Shown here one piece after another: positions 33,358 through 42,710 of a DNA stretch of 64,000 nucleotides; position 1 is the stretch's first letter, and each line of letters starts with the position of its first letter. The position numbers and the translations under genes were made by a program. Under the pieces are notes generated by a model, which was given only the letters and a program-made list of their open reading frames with translations, did no database searches and was not told the origin of the DNA. The stretch is from JAJAZB01 sp964244295 (GTDB lineage: Bacteria > Bacteroidota > Bacteroidia > Cytophagales > Spirosomataceae), in assembly GCA_964244295.1 (NCBI GenBank), contig CAXTIG010000037.1, positions 10,012 through 74,011 on the forward strand, given 5' to 3'.

Positions 33358-34044
33358 ATGGAACCTACTTTTACACCCACCACTAAAAAATGGTACGATA
33401 GCAAAGTTCTTGTCGCAATCCTTTGCGTAATCTTCTTCCCCGTAGGTCTTTACGCACTTTGGATGAATAGGACAATCTCCAAAGGATGGAAAGTAGGCGG
33501 CACGATCGTTATCGTGCTGTTTGTTCTCGCGGCAATTGGTGGAAACGAACCCAACTCTACCAAAACCGCCCACGCCGAGACCTCGACTTCGCCGCCAAGT
33601 TCTGCGCCAGAAGTTGAAGGACAACCTGCATCAACCGAAATAGGCGTTGGTTTAACCTTGAAAACAACGTATTTCGACGTGACTGTGAACAAGGTTGAAC
33701 TGATGGATCGTGTAAAAACTGGGAACCAGTTCGCGAATCTTAATTCCGAGGCAGGGCATCAGTTCTTAGTTTTGAACACCACCTTCAAGAATGTTGATAC
33801 CGAAAGTCGACTGATTGTCGATGGCGCGGTATTCATCACTTACAATGGCAAAGAATATGAGTTCGATAAGTCGGAGACGGTTATGCTTGAAGGGTGGGGC
33901 CTTTTATTGGATCAAATCAATCCGCTGACCTCGAAAACGACCAACTTAGTTTACAAAATACCGACTGAAGTAAAAGGCCCCGCGTACTATCACCCCGGAA
34001 GATCAGGAGGAAATGACAAAATATTTCTTGGCAATATCGAATAG
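33358..34044 (+). CDS. DUF4352 domain membrane-anchored protein
   Basis: 228 residues from the ATG at 33358; the open frame back to 33322 has only a TTG inside a hairpin arm. Two hydrophobic segments at about 16-35 and 45-62 are followed by a Ser/Thr/Pro linker and a beta-sandwich (about 95-228) of the DUF4352/telokin-like type: HQFLVLNTTFKNVDTESR, FITYNGKEYEFD. Such domains face the periplasm. Function unknown. The GC content is clearly lower than that of the surrounding genes, which may mark transfer. Confidence 0.75.
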   Translation: MEPTFTPTTKKWYDSKVLVAILCVIFFPVGLYALWMNRTISKGWKVGGTIVIVLFVLAAIGGNEPNSTKTAHAETSTSPPSSAPEVEGQPASTEIGVGLTLKTTYFDVTVNKVELMDRVKTGNQFANLNSEAGHQFLVLNTTFKNVDTESRLIVDGAVFITYNGKEYEFDKSETVMLEGWGLLLDQINPLTSKTTNLVYKIPTEVKGPAYYHPGRSGGNDKIFLGNIE

Positions 34045-34063
34045 TCTTCATCCTGAAGTTGAG

Positions 34064-34100
34064 AAACGCCCACTCCGGTAATCGGAGTGGGCGTTTTGTT
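34064..34100 (+). terminator. Rho-independent terminator after the DUF4352 gene
   Basis: Perfect 14-bp stem AAACGCCCACTCCG / CGGAGTGGGCGTTT with a 5-nt loop, followed by TTTTGTTTTG, 19 bp after the stop. Confidence 0.85.
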
Positions 34101-34111
34101 TTGCCCGGCTC

Positions 34112-34170
34112 GCACCGATTTGCAATCGGTGCGCACATGGGTTTGCGTCTGAGACGCTTTGCAAATCGGT
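34112..34170. repeat. Cluster of small palindromes
   Basis: GCACCGATT-TGC-AATCGGTGC (34112-34132), then GCGTCT-G-AGACGC (34145-34157), then a partial third copy TTTGCAAATCGGTG. Short stem-loops around a repeated GATTTGCAATCGG word, between the DUF4352 terminator and the starch regulator. No function is evident. Confidence 0.6.
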
Positions 34171-34236
34171 GTTAGCCTGCCGCACTACCCAACCACCCAA
34201 GAAAATGGCCTATTTTTACCGAAAGTAAAAAGAACC

Positions 34237-36120
34237 ATGATCCGCTACGCCGCACTCCTTTTTTACTTTCTGTTCGGACTGAGCGCCACCGCGCAGGTTC
34301 GGATTGAAGTCCTGCGGTATCCCAAACTGCTGGCCCCCAACGCTCCGCTCTTTCTGGCGGGCGACGTGAACGGCTGGAATCCCGGTGACCCCAATTTTGC
34401 TTTCAAACGGGACAAGGCCGGGGTTTTTTACCTCGACTTGCCCGAAGCCCCCGACCGCTTCGAGTACAAAATCACCCAGGGAAGCTGGACGCTAGTGGAA
34501 GGCACCGCCGCCCGCGAGATTCGCACCAATCGGGTGTACGATCGCCGGGCCGAACCCAACCCCGACCGGGTGCAGGTGGTCATCGAAGGCTGGGAGAAAA
34601 AGGCTTCGTATTCGTTCGTGGTGAAAAAGTTGCCCGAAAACACGCCCCACGACGCCTCGGTGTACATCTGCGGCAACTTCAACAACTGGAATTCCGGCAG
34701 CCCGATTGCCAAACTTCATCCCAACGTCGACGGTACCTACCGCATCACGGTATACTCCGATTTGCCCCGGCTCGAATTTAAGTTTACGCGGGGTACCTGG
34801 CCCTCGGTCGAGGGCCGCGAAAGCGGCAAAGCCCGCCCCAACCGGGTCATTTTGCGCAACGCCAACATCGACCACGATGCCATCGAGGTGGAGATTGCGG
34901 GCTGGGAAGATCTCGCCAGCACGTTCCGGTTTTACTCGCTCTACGACCTGCTCCTCCTGTTTTCGGCCTTTCAGGGGCTGCTGCTCATCGTGGCCATCCC
35001 GACCATTCAGAATTACAACCGCCGGGCCAACCGCTGGCTGGTGATTACCATCGCGGCGGCTTCGCTGGCGGTGCTGCTCCAGGTAGTGGGTAGCTACCGC
35101 GAGGTGGCCCAGGCGTTTACGAAAATTCTGCTCTTACCCGACTTCATTCTGTTCCTCTACGCCCCGCTGTTTTATTTCTATCTCCAGAAACTGCTGTTTA
35201 ACGTCAACTCGCTTTCCTCGCGCTGGTGGTTCCACTTCATCCCCACCATCGGGCTGGTGTTCGCTTACCTGCCGTATTTTTTGATGAACGCTTCGTCATT
35301 TCAGTCCAAAGTTATTAACCAGGCTTGGGACTTGCAGGCCGTTTTTCTGGGTGTCGGGCTGCTGGCACTGGCCTGGAACACGTACTACTGGGTGCTGTTT
35401 CGGCGGGCCATCGCGTTTTACCGGGAACAGTACCGGAGCCATTATTCCTACGAACAAAACCTCAATTACCTCAGCACGGTGCTCGTGATTCAGGCGGTGT
35501 GTTTGTGTCTGTGGTTGTTTACGTTCGCGGTGCTGGGGTTGGGGCGGGTCTTTTCCTTCGACGTGGTCACGGTGCTGGAGCGCAGCATCGACGGCATCTG
35601 GCTGGCGTTTTCGACCATCACCTACTTCGTGGGCTACTTCGCCATTCACCAGCCCGAAACCTTCAAGGTCGCGCCCCAGACCTTCTCGATTTTCGACGAT
35701 GTGCTCGAAAGTCCGGCCCGCACCAACGGGGCACTCGCCGAAAAACCCGCCGAGGTGCCCGACGAAAACCTCCAGCCCTGGAAGGAAAAAGTGGAGGCGT
35801 TTATGGAGAAAAACAAAACGTACACGAACCCGCAACTCAGCCTGGCCGAACTGGCGACGAAGCTGAAAATGCCGCCCCACCTGCTCTCGAAGGTCATCAA
35901 CGAGGGTTTCGACAAAAACTTCTTCGACTTCGTCAACACCTACCGCATCGAGGAATTCAAGCGCCGGGTGGAAGACCCGCGCTTCAAGCACTACACCCTG
36001 CTGAGCATTGCCTACGACGTGGGCTTCAACTCAAAAACGGCCTTCAACCGCTCCTTCAAAAAAATCACCAACCAAACGCCGAGGGAGTATTTCAATCTGG
36101 CGAATGAGGGGGTGGAGTGA
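34237..36120 (+). CDS. Transmembrane AraC regulator with two starch-binding-like modules
   Basis: 627 residues from the ATG at 34237. Residues 1-20 are a signal peptide (LLFYFLFGLSATAQ). Two tandem CBM20/CBM48-like modules follow: about 21-118 (FLAGDVNGWNPGDP, FEYKITQGSWTLVEG) and about 120-232 (VYICGNFNNWNSGSP, LEFKFTRGTWPSVEG). Then about seven membrane helices (about 235-480), a linker, and an AraC-type HTH domain (about 520-620: LSLAELATKLKMPPHLLSKVIN, LLSIAYDVGFNSKTAFNRSFKKITNQTPREY). This is a one-protein sensor and regulator: glucan is expected to bind outside and DNA inside. It directly precedes susC/D/E and the amylase, which it likely controls, a role like Bacteroides SusR but with a different domain order. 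Confidence 0.85.
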   Translation: MIRYAALLFYFLFGLSATAQVRIEVLRYPKLLAPNAPLFLAGDVNGWNPGDPNFAFKRDKAGVFYLDLPEAPDRFEYKITQGSWTLVEGTAAREIRTNRVYDRRAEPNPDRVQVVIEGWEKKASYSFVVKKLPENTPHDASVYICGNFNNWNSGSPIAKLHPNVDGTYRITVYSDLPRLEFKFTRGTWPSVEGRESGKARPNRVILRNANIDHDAIEVEIAGWEDLASTFRFYSLYDLLLLFSAFQGLLLIVAIPTIQNYNRRANRWLVITIAAASLAVLLQVVGSYREVAQAFTKILLLPDFILFLYAPLFYFYLQKLLFNVNSLSSRWWFHFIPTIGLVFAYLPYFLMNASSFQSKVINQAWDLQAVFLGVGLLALAWNTYYWVLFRRAIAFYREQYRSHYSYEQNLNYLSTVLVIQAVCLCLWLFTFAVLGLGRVFSFDVVTVLERSIDGIWLAFSTITYFVGYFAIHQPETFKVAPQTFSIFDDVLESPARTNGALAEKPAEVPDENLQPWKEKVEAFMEKNKTYTNPQLSLAELATKLKMPPHLLSKVINEGFDKNFFDFVNTYRIEEFKRRVEDPRFKHYTLLSIAYDVGFNSKTAFNRSFKKITNQTPREYFNLANEGVE

Positions 36121-36151
36121 GGGGAGGGGAGGCAGAGCGCCTCAACCTCGG

Positions 36152-36348
36152 CGTCATTGCGAGCGGAGGCAGACGAAACGAGCGAAGCGAGATTCGGCTG
36201 CCGGAGTGAAGCAATCCCCTCCCGAAGACCGAAATAGTGCTGGGCAAGTCGCTTGGGTTTTGCTCTCTTGGCTACCGGTAGGGGATTGCTTCGCTCCGGC
36301 CCCCATCCCTCGCTTCGCTCGTGCTGTGGGCCTCCGCTCGCAATGACG
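36152..36348. repeat. Compound foldback, GTCATTGCGAGCGG family, copy 2
   Basis: Outer perfect 19-bp arms at 36152-36170 and 36330-36348 (CGTCATTGCGAGCGGAGGC). Inner 20-bp arms with one mismatch at 36201-36220 and 36280-36299 (core AGCAATCCCCT). Relative of 7941-8188. It occupies the first part of the 494-bp gap between the regulator and susC. The rest of that gap (36349-36614) contains only the susC promoter box. Confidence 0.9.
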
Positions 36349-36538
36349 GGGGTCTCAAAGGTTTTTTGCTGATGTCTTCGAGGTTTTTGCCTCGAATTCC
36401 CCCCAACTCCTGGTGCCACTTTCCGAATCCGCACCGCAAAACCCCTACTTATTTTTCTGGAAAACAGGCGGTTGACTGTAAACGCGCCTCGCGGCAGCAC
36501 GTTCCGCGAAGTGGGACGACGCACGTCTGAACGGCTGG

Positions 36539-36546
36539 TACTTTTG
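36539..36546 (+). promoter_or_regulatory. -7 box TACTTTTG for the susC operon
   Basis: Exact TAnnTTTG, 68 bp upstream of the susC ATG, giving a leader of about 60 nt. No good -33 TTTG lies at the standard distance, as expected for an activator-dependent promoter under the upstream AraC-type regulator. Confidence 0.6.
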
Positions 36547-36614
36547 TGAGAATTTATTGACTACCAAACCAGCGTAAACCTAAATTTCTTTCAAACAATC
36601 CAGATTCGACCAGC

Positions 36615-39581
36615 ATGAGGAACCATTTCCAACGAAAAAGCAAAGCGGCGATGCGGGCAATTTGCGCCCTGCTGCTGCTCTCCACGGCGACCTTCGCCCA
36701 AGACCGCGCCCTGACGGGAACCGTCCGGGAGACCGGCGGAACCACGCTTCCCGGTGTCAACGTACTGCTCAAAGGCAGTACGCAAGGCACCCAAACCAAC
36801 GCCGAAGGAAAATTTACCATCAACGTCCCGACCTCGGCCACGCTCGTGTTCAGCTTCGTGGGCATGGTCACGCAGGAAGTGGCGGTGGGCAACCAGAGCA
36901 CCCTCGATGTCACCCTCGCCAGCGATGCGCGGGCGCTCAGCGAAGTGGTTGTGATTGGCTACGGTTCGCAGCGCAAGAAAGATTTGACCGGCTCCATCGT
37001 GTCGATTTCCTCGAAGGAATTTCAGCCGGGCAACATCGTCAACCCCGAACAACTGGTGGCGGGTAAACTGGCCGGGGTGTCCATCACGCCGCCGAGCGGG
37101 CAACCCGGCGGCGGCAGTACCATCCGCATCCGGGGCGGCTCCTCGCTCAACGCCAGCAACGACCCGCTCATCGTCATCGACGGCGTACCGGTCGACAACA
37201 ACGGCATCACCGGCGCGGCCAGCCCCCTCAGCCTCATCAACCCGCAGGACATCGAGACCTTCACCGTGTTGAAAGACGCCAGCGCGGCGGCCATTTACGG
37301 GGCGCGGGCGGCCAACGGCGTGATTCTGATCACCACCAAAAAAGGCACCCAGGGCGACCGCCTCAGCGTGAGCGTGAGCAGCCTCGGCTCGGTCTCCAAC
37401 ATCATCAAGCCGGTGGACGTGCTGTCGGCGGATGCGTTTCGGAACGTCATCAACACCACCGGCAACGAGGCCCAGAAAGCCCTGCTCGGCTCGGCCAACA
37501 CCAATTGGCAGGACCAGATTTACCGCACTGCCTTCAGCACCGACAACAACGTGAGCGTGTCGGGGTCGCTGAAAGACGTGCCCTACCGCGTGTCGGTGGG
37601 CTACCTCAACCAGAACGGGATTCTGAAAACCTCGAACTTTGGCCGCACCACGGCTTCGCTGGGCCTCACGCCCCGCTTTTTCGACAACCACCTCCGCGTG
37701 GACGTCAACCTGAAAGGCTCGATCATCAACAACGTTTTCGCCGACCAGGGGGCCATCGGTTCCGCCGTGGCCTTCGACCCCACGCAACCGGTGTACAGCA
37801 GCAGTGAGTTGTACGGCGGCTATTTCGAATGGCTCGACCCGGCTTCGGGCAAGCCCAACACGCTCGCCACCCGCAACCCGCTGGGGCTGCTGGAGCAGCG
37901 TTCCGACAAAAGCACCGTGCAGCGCAGCATCGGCAACGTGCAGTTCGACTACAAATTCCACTTCCTGCCCGACCTCCGCGCCAACCTCAACCTGGGTTAC
38001 GACGTGTCGTCGAGCCGGGGCAGCATTTTCGTGCCCGCCACGGCGGCCACGGGCTTCAACCGGGGCGGTACCAACAACGAGTACTCGCAGAACCGGACCA
38101 ACAAAACGCTGGAGTTTTACTTGAACTACGTCAAAACCCTCGCCGCGATTTCGAGCCGGGTGGACCTGACGGCGGGGTATTCCTACCAGGATTTTATCCG
38201 CGAAAACCCCAGCTTCCCCGACCGCCTCGCCAACGGCACCGAGTTTGCCCCGGCGGGCGTGCCGTTCAAAACCCAGTACACGCTGCTGGCCTTTTTCGGA
38301 CGCGCCAACTACACCTTCAAAGACCGCTACATCCTCACCGCCACGCTGCGCCGCGATGCCACCTCGCGCTTCAGCCCCCAAACCCGCTGGGGCTGGTTTC
38401 CCTCGCTGGGGGCTTCGTGGAATGTGATGGAGGAAGGTTTTTTGAAAGACTCGAAAACGATTTCGGCCCTCAAAGTCCGCGTCGGCTACGGCGTGACCGG
38501 GCAGCAGGATTTGCCCGCCGGCGATTACCCCTACCTGCCGCGCTACACGCTCAGCGACCAGACCGCCCAGTACCAGTTTGGCAGCACGTTTTACCGCACC
38601 CTCCGCGCCGAAGGTTACGACGCCAACCTGAAGTGGGAAGAAACCCAGTCGCTCAACGCCGCCATCGACTTCGGCTTCCTCGACGGACGGATTTCGGGCA
38701 GCGTGGACGTGTACCAGAAGAAAACCAAAGACTTGTTGAGCGTGATTCCGGTGCCCGCCGGGTCGAATCTGACCAACCAGATTCTGACCAACGTGGGGAA
38801 TCTGGAAAACCGGGGCATCGAATTTACCCTCAACACCCAGCCCATCCGGCGCGAGGGCCTCAGCCTCGATGTGGGCTTCAATGTGACGCTCAACGAAAAT
38901 AAAATCACCAAGCTCTCGAAAGTGCCGACGCCCAACGACCCCGGCATCCTCGTCGGCGGCATCAGCGGCGGGGTGGGCAACACGGTGCAGATTCAAACCG
39001 TCGATTACCCGACCAACGCGTTTTACGTGCTCAAGCAGGTGTACGGCGACAACGGCAAGCCGATTGAAAACCTGTACGAAGACCGCAACGGCGATGGCAA
39101 AATCACCATCGACGACCGCTACCGCTATCAATCGGCCAACCCGAAGGTGTTTCTGGGTTTCAGCACCTCGGTGACGTACCGCCGCTTCAGCGCCGGGTTC
39201 GTGTTGCGGGGCAACGTGGGCAACTACGTCTACAACAACGTCCGCTCCGGCAACGGGGCCTACCGCAACTTCACCAACGCGCTGGGTTTCAACGCCAACG
39301 GCTCGCCCGACGTGCTCGAATCGGGCTTCGTCAACAACCAGTACTTCTCGGATTATTACGTCGAAAACGGTTCGTTCCTGCGGATGGACAACGCCAACTT
39401 AGGCTACGATTTCGGGCGGGTTTTCAACGAAAAAGCGGCGCTGCGACTTTCGCTCACGGCCCAGAACGTGTTCGTCGTCACGAAGTACAAGGGCCTCGAC
39501 CCCGAACTATCGGGCGGCATCGACAGCAATTTTTACCCGCGTCCGCGCATCGTGTCGTTGGGGTTGAATTTGAATTTCTGA
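36615..39581 (+). CDS. susC: SusC-like TonB-dependent glucan importer
   Basis: 988 residues. Signal peptide (about 1-29, ALLLLSTATFAQ), then a carboxypeptidase-regulatory-like beta domain (about 33-105, LPGVNVLLKGSTQGT), then a plug (about 115-230: RGGSSLNASNDPLIVIDGVP, SAAAIYGARAANGVILITT) and a 22-strand barrel ending with the outer-membrane signal SLGLNLNF. With SusD it takes oligosaccharides into the periplasm using TonB energy. It is the first gene of the starch operon. A structured 240-bp spacer precedes susD. Confidence 0.95.
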   Translation: MRNHFQRKSKAAMRAICALLLLSTATFAQDRALTGTVRETGGTTLPGVNVLLKGSTQGTQTNAEGKFTINVPTSATLVFSFVGMVTQEVAVGNQSTLDVTLASDARALSEVVVIGYGSQRKKDLTGSIVSISSKEFQPGNIVNPEQLVAGKLAGVSITPPSGQPGGGSTIRIRGGSSLNASNDPLIVIDGVPVDNNGITGAASPLSLINPQDIETFTVLKDASAAAIYGARAANGVILITTKKGTQGDRLSVSVSSLGSVSNIIKPVDVLSADAFRNVINTTGNEAQKALLGSANTNWQDQIYRTAFSTDNNVSVSGSLKDVPYRVSVGYLNQNGILKTSNFGRTTASLGLTPRFFDNHLRVDVNLKGSIINNVFADQGAIGSAVAFDPTQPVYSSSELYGGYFEWLDPASGKPNTLATRNPLGLLEQRSDKSTVQRSIGNVQFDYKFHFLPDLRANLNLGYDVSSSRGSIFVPATAATGFNRGGTNNEYSQNRTNKTLEFYLNYVKTLAAISSRVDLTAGYSYQDFIRENPSFPDRLANGTEFAPAGVPFKTQYTLLAFFGRANYTFKDRYILTATLRRDATSRFSPQTRWGWFPSLGASWNVMEEGFLKDSKTISALKVRVGYGVTGQQDLPAGDYPYLPRYTLSDQTAQYQFGSTFYRTLRAEGYDANLKWEETQSLNAAIDFGFLDGRISGSVDVYQKKTKDLLSVIPVPAGSNLTNQILTNVGNLENRGIEFTLNTQPIRREGLSLDVGFNVTLNENKITKLSKVPTPNDPGILVGGISGGVGNTVQIQTVDYPTNAFYVLKQVYGDNGKPIENLYEDRNGDGKITIDDRYRYQSANPKVFLGFSTSVTYRRFSAGFVLRGNVGNYVYNNVRSGNGAYRNFTNALGFNANGSPDVLESGFVNNQYFSDYYVENGSFLRMDNANLGYDFGRVFNEKAALRLSLTAQNVFVVTKYKGLDPELSGGIDSNFYPRPRIVSLGLNLNF

Positions 39582-39643
39582 GGGAAGGCTTGGCTTCGAA
39601 TGGCCTGCCTGCCATCCGTCGGTGCCCCGTCCCGTAAACGGGA

Positions 39644-39720
39644 CGGCAAGTGGTAAAAGTCCCTTCGGGACTGAATCCCATCTTGATTTTTAGCCCCGAA
39701 GGGGCTTCCACCATTTGCCG
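39644..39720 (+). repeat. Cloverleaf-like repeat between susC and susD
   Basis: Outer stem CGGCAAGTGGT / ACCATTTGCCG (39644-39654, 39710-39720, one G-T pair) closes two inner hairpins, AGTCCC-TTC-GGGACT and AGCCCC-GA-AGGGGCT. A further hairpin CGTCCCGTAAACGGGACG lies just upstream (39628-39645). The RNA would form a multi-branched structure in the susC-susD spacer. It is not a tRNA: no anticodon arm or T-loop sequence. Confidence 0.75.
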
Positions 39721-39824
39721 TTTGCTTTAGCTGACGGAAACGCGGCAGAGACAAAAACCCAATACTGGCGAATCCCTTCAAAGCCAACCAGAACAAAGCG
39801 AACACCATCATTTTCCAAGAAACC

Positions 39825-41429
39825 ATGAACCTCACTTTTCTAAAATTTTTCGGCAAAACCGCCCTCGTCGCCGCGCTGCTGGCCCTGCCGATGGCCTGCA
39901 CGAAAGACCTCGACCGGCTCCCGGCCTACGACGTGACTTCGGCCTCGGTGTACGCCGACCCGGCCAATTACAAACTCGTACTCGCCAAACTCTACGCCGT
40001 GCTCGCCGTGAGCGGGCAAGCCGGTCCGGCGGGCAAGCCCGACATCAGCGGCATCGACGAGGGCTTTTCCAACTACATCCGTCAGTACTGGAAAGCCCAG
40101 GAACTGACCACCGACGAGGCCGTCATCGGCTGGAACGACGGCTCGATTCAGGACTACCACAACATGAACTGGTCGTCGGGCAACGAGTTTATCACCGCCG
40201 TGTACAACCGGATTTTCTACCTCGTCACGGCCAGCAACGAGTTTATCCGCGAAACCACCGACGAAAAACTGGGCAGCCGGGGCATCAGCGGGCAGACGCT
40301 CAGTGACGTGAAAGCCTACCGCGCCGAGGCCCGCTTCCTCCGCGCCCTGGCCTACTCCCACGCCCTCGATTTGTTCGGGGGCCGGGTGCCCTTCGTGACC
40401 GAGGCCGACGCCGTCGGCTCGTTCCTGCCCGCGCAGACCAACGCAGCGGCGCTGTTTACCTACGTCGAAACGGAGTTGAAGGCCATCGAAACCGACCTGG
40501 CCGCCCCTAAAGCGGGCGAGTACGGCCGCGCCGACCGTGCTGCCGCCTGGACACTCCTGGCCCACCTGTACCTCAACGCGCAGGTGTACACCGGCACCGC
40601 CCGCTGGACCGACGTGGTGACGTATTCGAACAAAGTCATCGCCTCCAACGCCTTCAGCCTCGAACCCGAATACGCCAATTTGTTCAAGGCCGACAACCAC
40701 CTGTCGAAGGAAATTATCTTTCCGGTGACGTTCGACGGCACCCGCACCAAGTCCTACGGCGGGATGACCTTCCTGATTCACGCGCCGGTGGGGGGCAAAA
40801 TGAACCCGGCTGATTTTGGCATCAACGGCGGCTGGGCCGGGCTGCGCACCACGAAGGCGACCGTCAACCAATTCAGCGACCCATCAGGCAAAACCGATCG
40901 CCGCGCCTTGTTTTTCACCGACGGGCAAAGCCTGGAAATCAACGAGGTACTCAACAAATTTGAGGACGGCTACGCCGTGACGAAGTTTAAAAACGTAACC
41001 TCGGCGGGCAAACCTGGCTCCGACATCGAAGGCAATTTCCCCGACACCGATTTTCCGCTCTTCCGCCTCGCCGACGTGTACCTGATGTACGCCGAAGGCG
41101 TGGTACGCGGCGGCACCGGTGGCGACGCTGCGACGGCGCTGGGCTACGTGAACCAACTCCGCCAGCGGGCGTACAAAGGCACGACGGGCAACGTCACCGC
41201 CCTCACCACCGACTTCCTGCTGGCCGAACGCGGTCGCGAATTGTACTGGGAAGGCTACCGCCGCAGCGACCTCATCCGCTACAACCGCTTCGTGGAGGGC
41301 ACCTTCCTCTGGCCCTTCAAGGGCGGACTGAAAGAAGGCCGGGGCGTGGAACCGTTCCGCACCATTTTCCCCATCCCGGCGGCGGATTTGGTAGCCAATC
41401 CGAATTTGAAACAGAATACGGGATACTGA
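39825..41429 (+). CDS. susD: SusD/RagB-type starch-binding lipoprotein
   Basis: 534 residues. Lipoprotein signal with Cys25 (LLALPMACTKDLDR). SusD fold features: TPR-like helices, AYRAEARFLRALAYSHALDLFGGRVPFVTE, AAWTLLAHLYLNAQVY, and the C-terminal FRLADVYLMYAEGVVRGG and LLAERGRELYWEGYRRSDLIRY. SusD caps the SusC barrel on the cell surface and captures the glucan. It is second in the operon. Confidence 0.95.
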   Translation: MNLTFLKFFGKTALVAALLALPMACTKDLDRLPAYDVTSASVYADPANYKLVLAKLYAVLAVSGQAGPAGKPDISGIDEGFSNYIRQYWKAQELTTDEAVIGWNDGSIQDYHNMNWSSGNEFITAVYNRIFYLVTASNEFIRETTDEKLGSRGISGQTLSDVKAYRAEARFLRALAYSHALDLFGGRVPFVTEADAVGSFLPAQTNAAALFTYVETELKAIETDLAAPKAGEYGRADRAAAWTLLAHLYLNAQVYTGTARWTDVVTYSNKVIASNAFSLEPEYANLFKADNHLSKEIIFPVTFDGTRTKSYGGMTFLIHAPVGGKMNPADFGINGGWAGLRTTKATVNQFSDPSGKTDRRALFFTDGQSLEINEVLNKFEDGYAVTKFKNVTSAGKPGSDIEGNFPDTDFPLFRLADVYLMYAEGVVRGGTGGDAATALGYVNQLRQRAYKGTTGNVTALTTDFLLAERGRELYWEGYRRSDLIRYNRFVEGTFLWPFKGGLKEGRGVEPFRTIFPIPAADLVANPNLKQNTGY

Positions 41430-41432
41430 AAA

Positions 41433-41553
41433 GGTAGCGTCATGCTGAACTTGTTTCAGCATCTTCCCGCTGGCTGGCCGAGTCGGTTGGCTACCGGCGA
41501 ACGGCCTCAACGGAGAGAAGAAGATGCTGAAACAAGTTCAGCATGACGCCACC
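41433..41553. repeat. Foldback between susD and susE
   Basis: 34-bp arms at 41433-41466 and 41520-41553, one mismatch, core CATGCTGAACTTGTTTCAGC, loop 53 nt. It starts 4 bp after the susD stop. It lies inside the operon, so it would be transcribed as a strong hairpin. Confidence 0.93.
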
Positions 41554-41585
41554 CCAAAATTTGACATTCAAACCTCACATTTAAA

Positions 41586-42626
41586 ATGAAAACCTGGTTT
41601 AAAACCCTCCTCTTCGCGGCTTCGACGGCGTTAGCCCTAAGCGGCTGCGAGAAAGACGAAGAACGCCTTGTCGTGCAGCCGGGCGGTCCGCTCACGCTCA
41701 CGGCCAGCGCGCCTACCGTGGCACTCAACAGCACCGATGCCGCTAAGGACGCGGTGACGTTCTCCTGGTCGCCCGCCTCCTACGGCTACAGTGCCGCCAT
41801 CACCTACACGCTGCAAGTGGACAAAAAAGGCGGGGATTTTAAAGCTCCGAGTGAGTTTGCGGTGGGCAATGCCACCAAGAAAACCTTCACCGTGGCCGAT
41901 TTTAACGCGCTGCTCATCAAACTCGGCGTGGCCGCCGGGAGCGCCGGGCAGGTGGACGCGCGGGTGAAATCGGACGTCAGTCCGAGCGTGACCCCGATTT
42001 TGTCGGGCACCTCGACCGTCAGCGGCACGCCGTACCTCGTCGTGATTCAGTACGCGGCCCTGTACGTGCCGGGGGCCTACCAGGGCTGGACACCGGCGAA
42101 GGCCCCGTCGATTGTTTCGGTGAAAGACGATAAGGTGTATGAAGGCTACGTCAATTTCCCCGATGCCGTCACCGAGTTTAAACTGACCGACACGCCCACC
42201 TGGGACAAAGGTATTTTTGGCGACGAAAAAGGCGGCACCACGGGCATCATCGTTTCGCCCGGCGACAATTTCAAAGTGACCGGTGCGGGCTACTACCTGC
42301 TCAAGGCCGACTTGAACGCCAAGAAATGGTCGGCCACCAAAACCACCTGGGGCATCATTGGCTCCGCCACGCCCAAAGGCTGGGACGCCGACACGCCGCT
42401 CACCTACGATGCCGCCAGCGGCACCTGGAAAACGACCATCGTGCTGAAAGACGGCGAAATCAAGTTCCGCGCCAACAGCGACTGGGGCATCAACTTCGGC
42501 GACACCAAAGCCGACGGTCTGCTCGATGCCGGGGGCGACAACATCGCCGTGAAAGCGGGTACCTACGTTCTGGCGCTCAATTTGAGCGTGGGTGGCAACT
42601 ACACCTTTACTCTGACCAAACAGTAA
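41586..42626 (+). CDS. susE: SusE/SusF-like outer-membrane starch-binding lipoprotein
   Basis: 346 residues. Lipoprotein signal with Cys21 (TALALSGCEKDEE). An N-terminal Ig-like SusE domain (about 25-145) contains VTFSWSPASYGYSAAITYTLQVD. Two SusE/F-type carbohydrate-binding domains follow: about 150-245 (LYVPGAYQGWTPAKAP) and about 250-346 (WGIIGSATPKGWDADTPL, IKFRANSDWGINFG). The WD/WNxG patterns with aromatic residues are the starch contacts in this family. It sits on the cell surface beside SusC/D. Confidence 0.9.
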   Translation: MKTWFKTLLFAASTALALSGCEKDEERLVVQPGGPLTLTASAPTVALNSTDAAKDAVTFSWSPASYGYSAAITYTLQVDKKGGDFKAPSEFAVGNATKKTFTVADFNALLIKLGVAAGSAGQVDARVKSDVSPSVTPILSGTSTVSGTPYLVVIQYAALYVPGAYQGWTPAKAPSIVSVKDDKVYEGYVNFPDAVTEFKLTDTPTWDKGIFGDEKGGTTGIIVSPGDNFKVTGAGYYLLKADLNAKKWSATKTTWGIIGSATPKGWDADTPLTYDAASGTWKTTIVLKDGEIKFRANSDWGINFGDTKADGLLDAGGDNIAVKAGTYVLALNLSVGGNYTFTLTKQ

Positions 42627-42652
42627 GTACCCTTAGGTTTATGCGAATCGGA

Positions 42653-42680
42653 AATCGGCGCGGCGCTTGCCGCGCCGATT
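42653..42680 (+). repeat. Short GC-rich hairpin after susE
   Basis: 11-bp perfect stem AATCGGCGCGG / CCGCGCCGATT with a 6-nt loop, 27 bp after the susE stop. No T-run, so more likely an mRNA-stabilising hairpin than a terminator. Confidence 0.6.
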
Positions 42681-42710
42681 CTACTTGGCCTATCCGAAAA
42701 TTCAAAAACT

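Noticed and set aside
34159..34237. Earlier start for the starch regulator
   Set aside because: The upstream residues come from palindromic spacer; the signal peptide starts at the ATG at 34237.
36591..39131. 846-residue antisense reading frame over susC
   Set aside because: A long open frame opposite a GC-rich gene; the composition is that of a reverse-strand shadow and SusC is unmistakable.
39644..39720. tRNA gene
   Set aside because: Only two inner hairpins, no anticodon arm, no T-loop sequence and an 11-bp closing stem.
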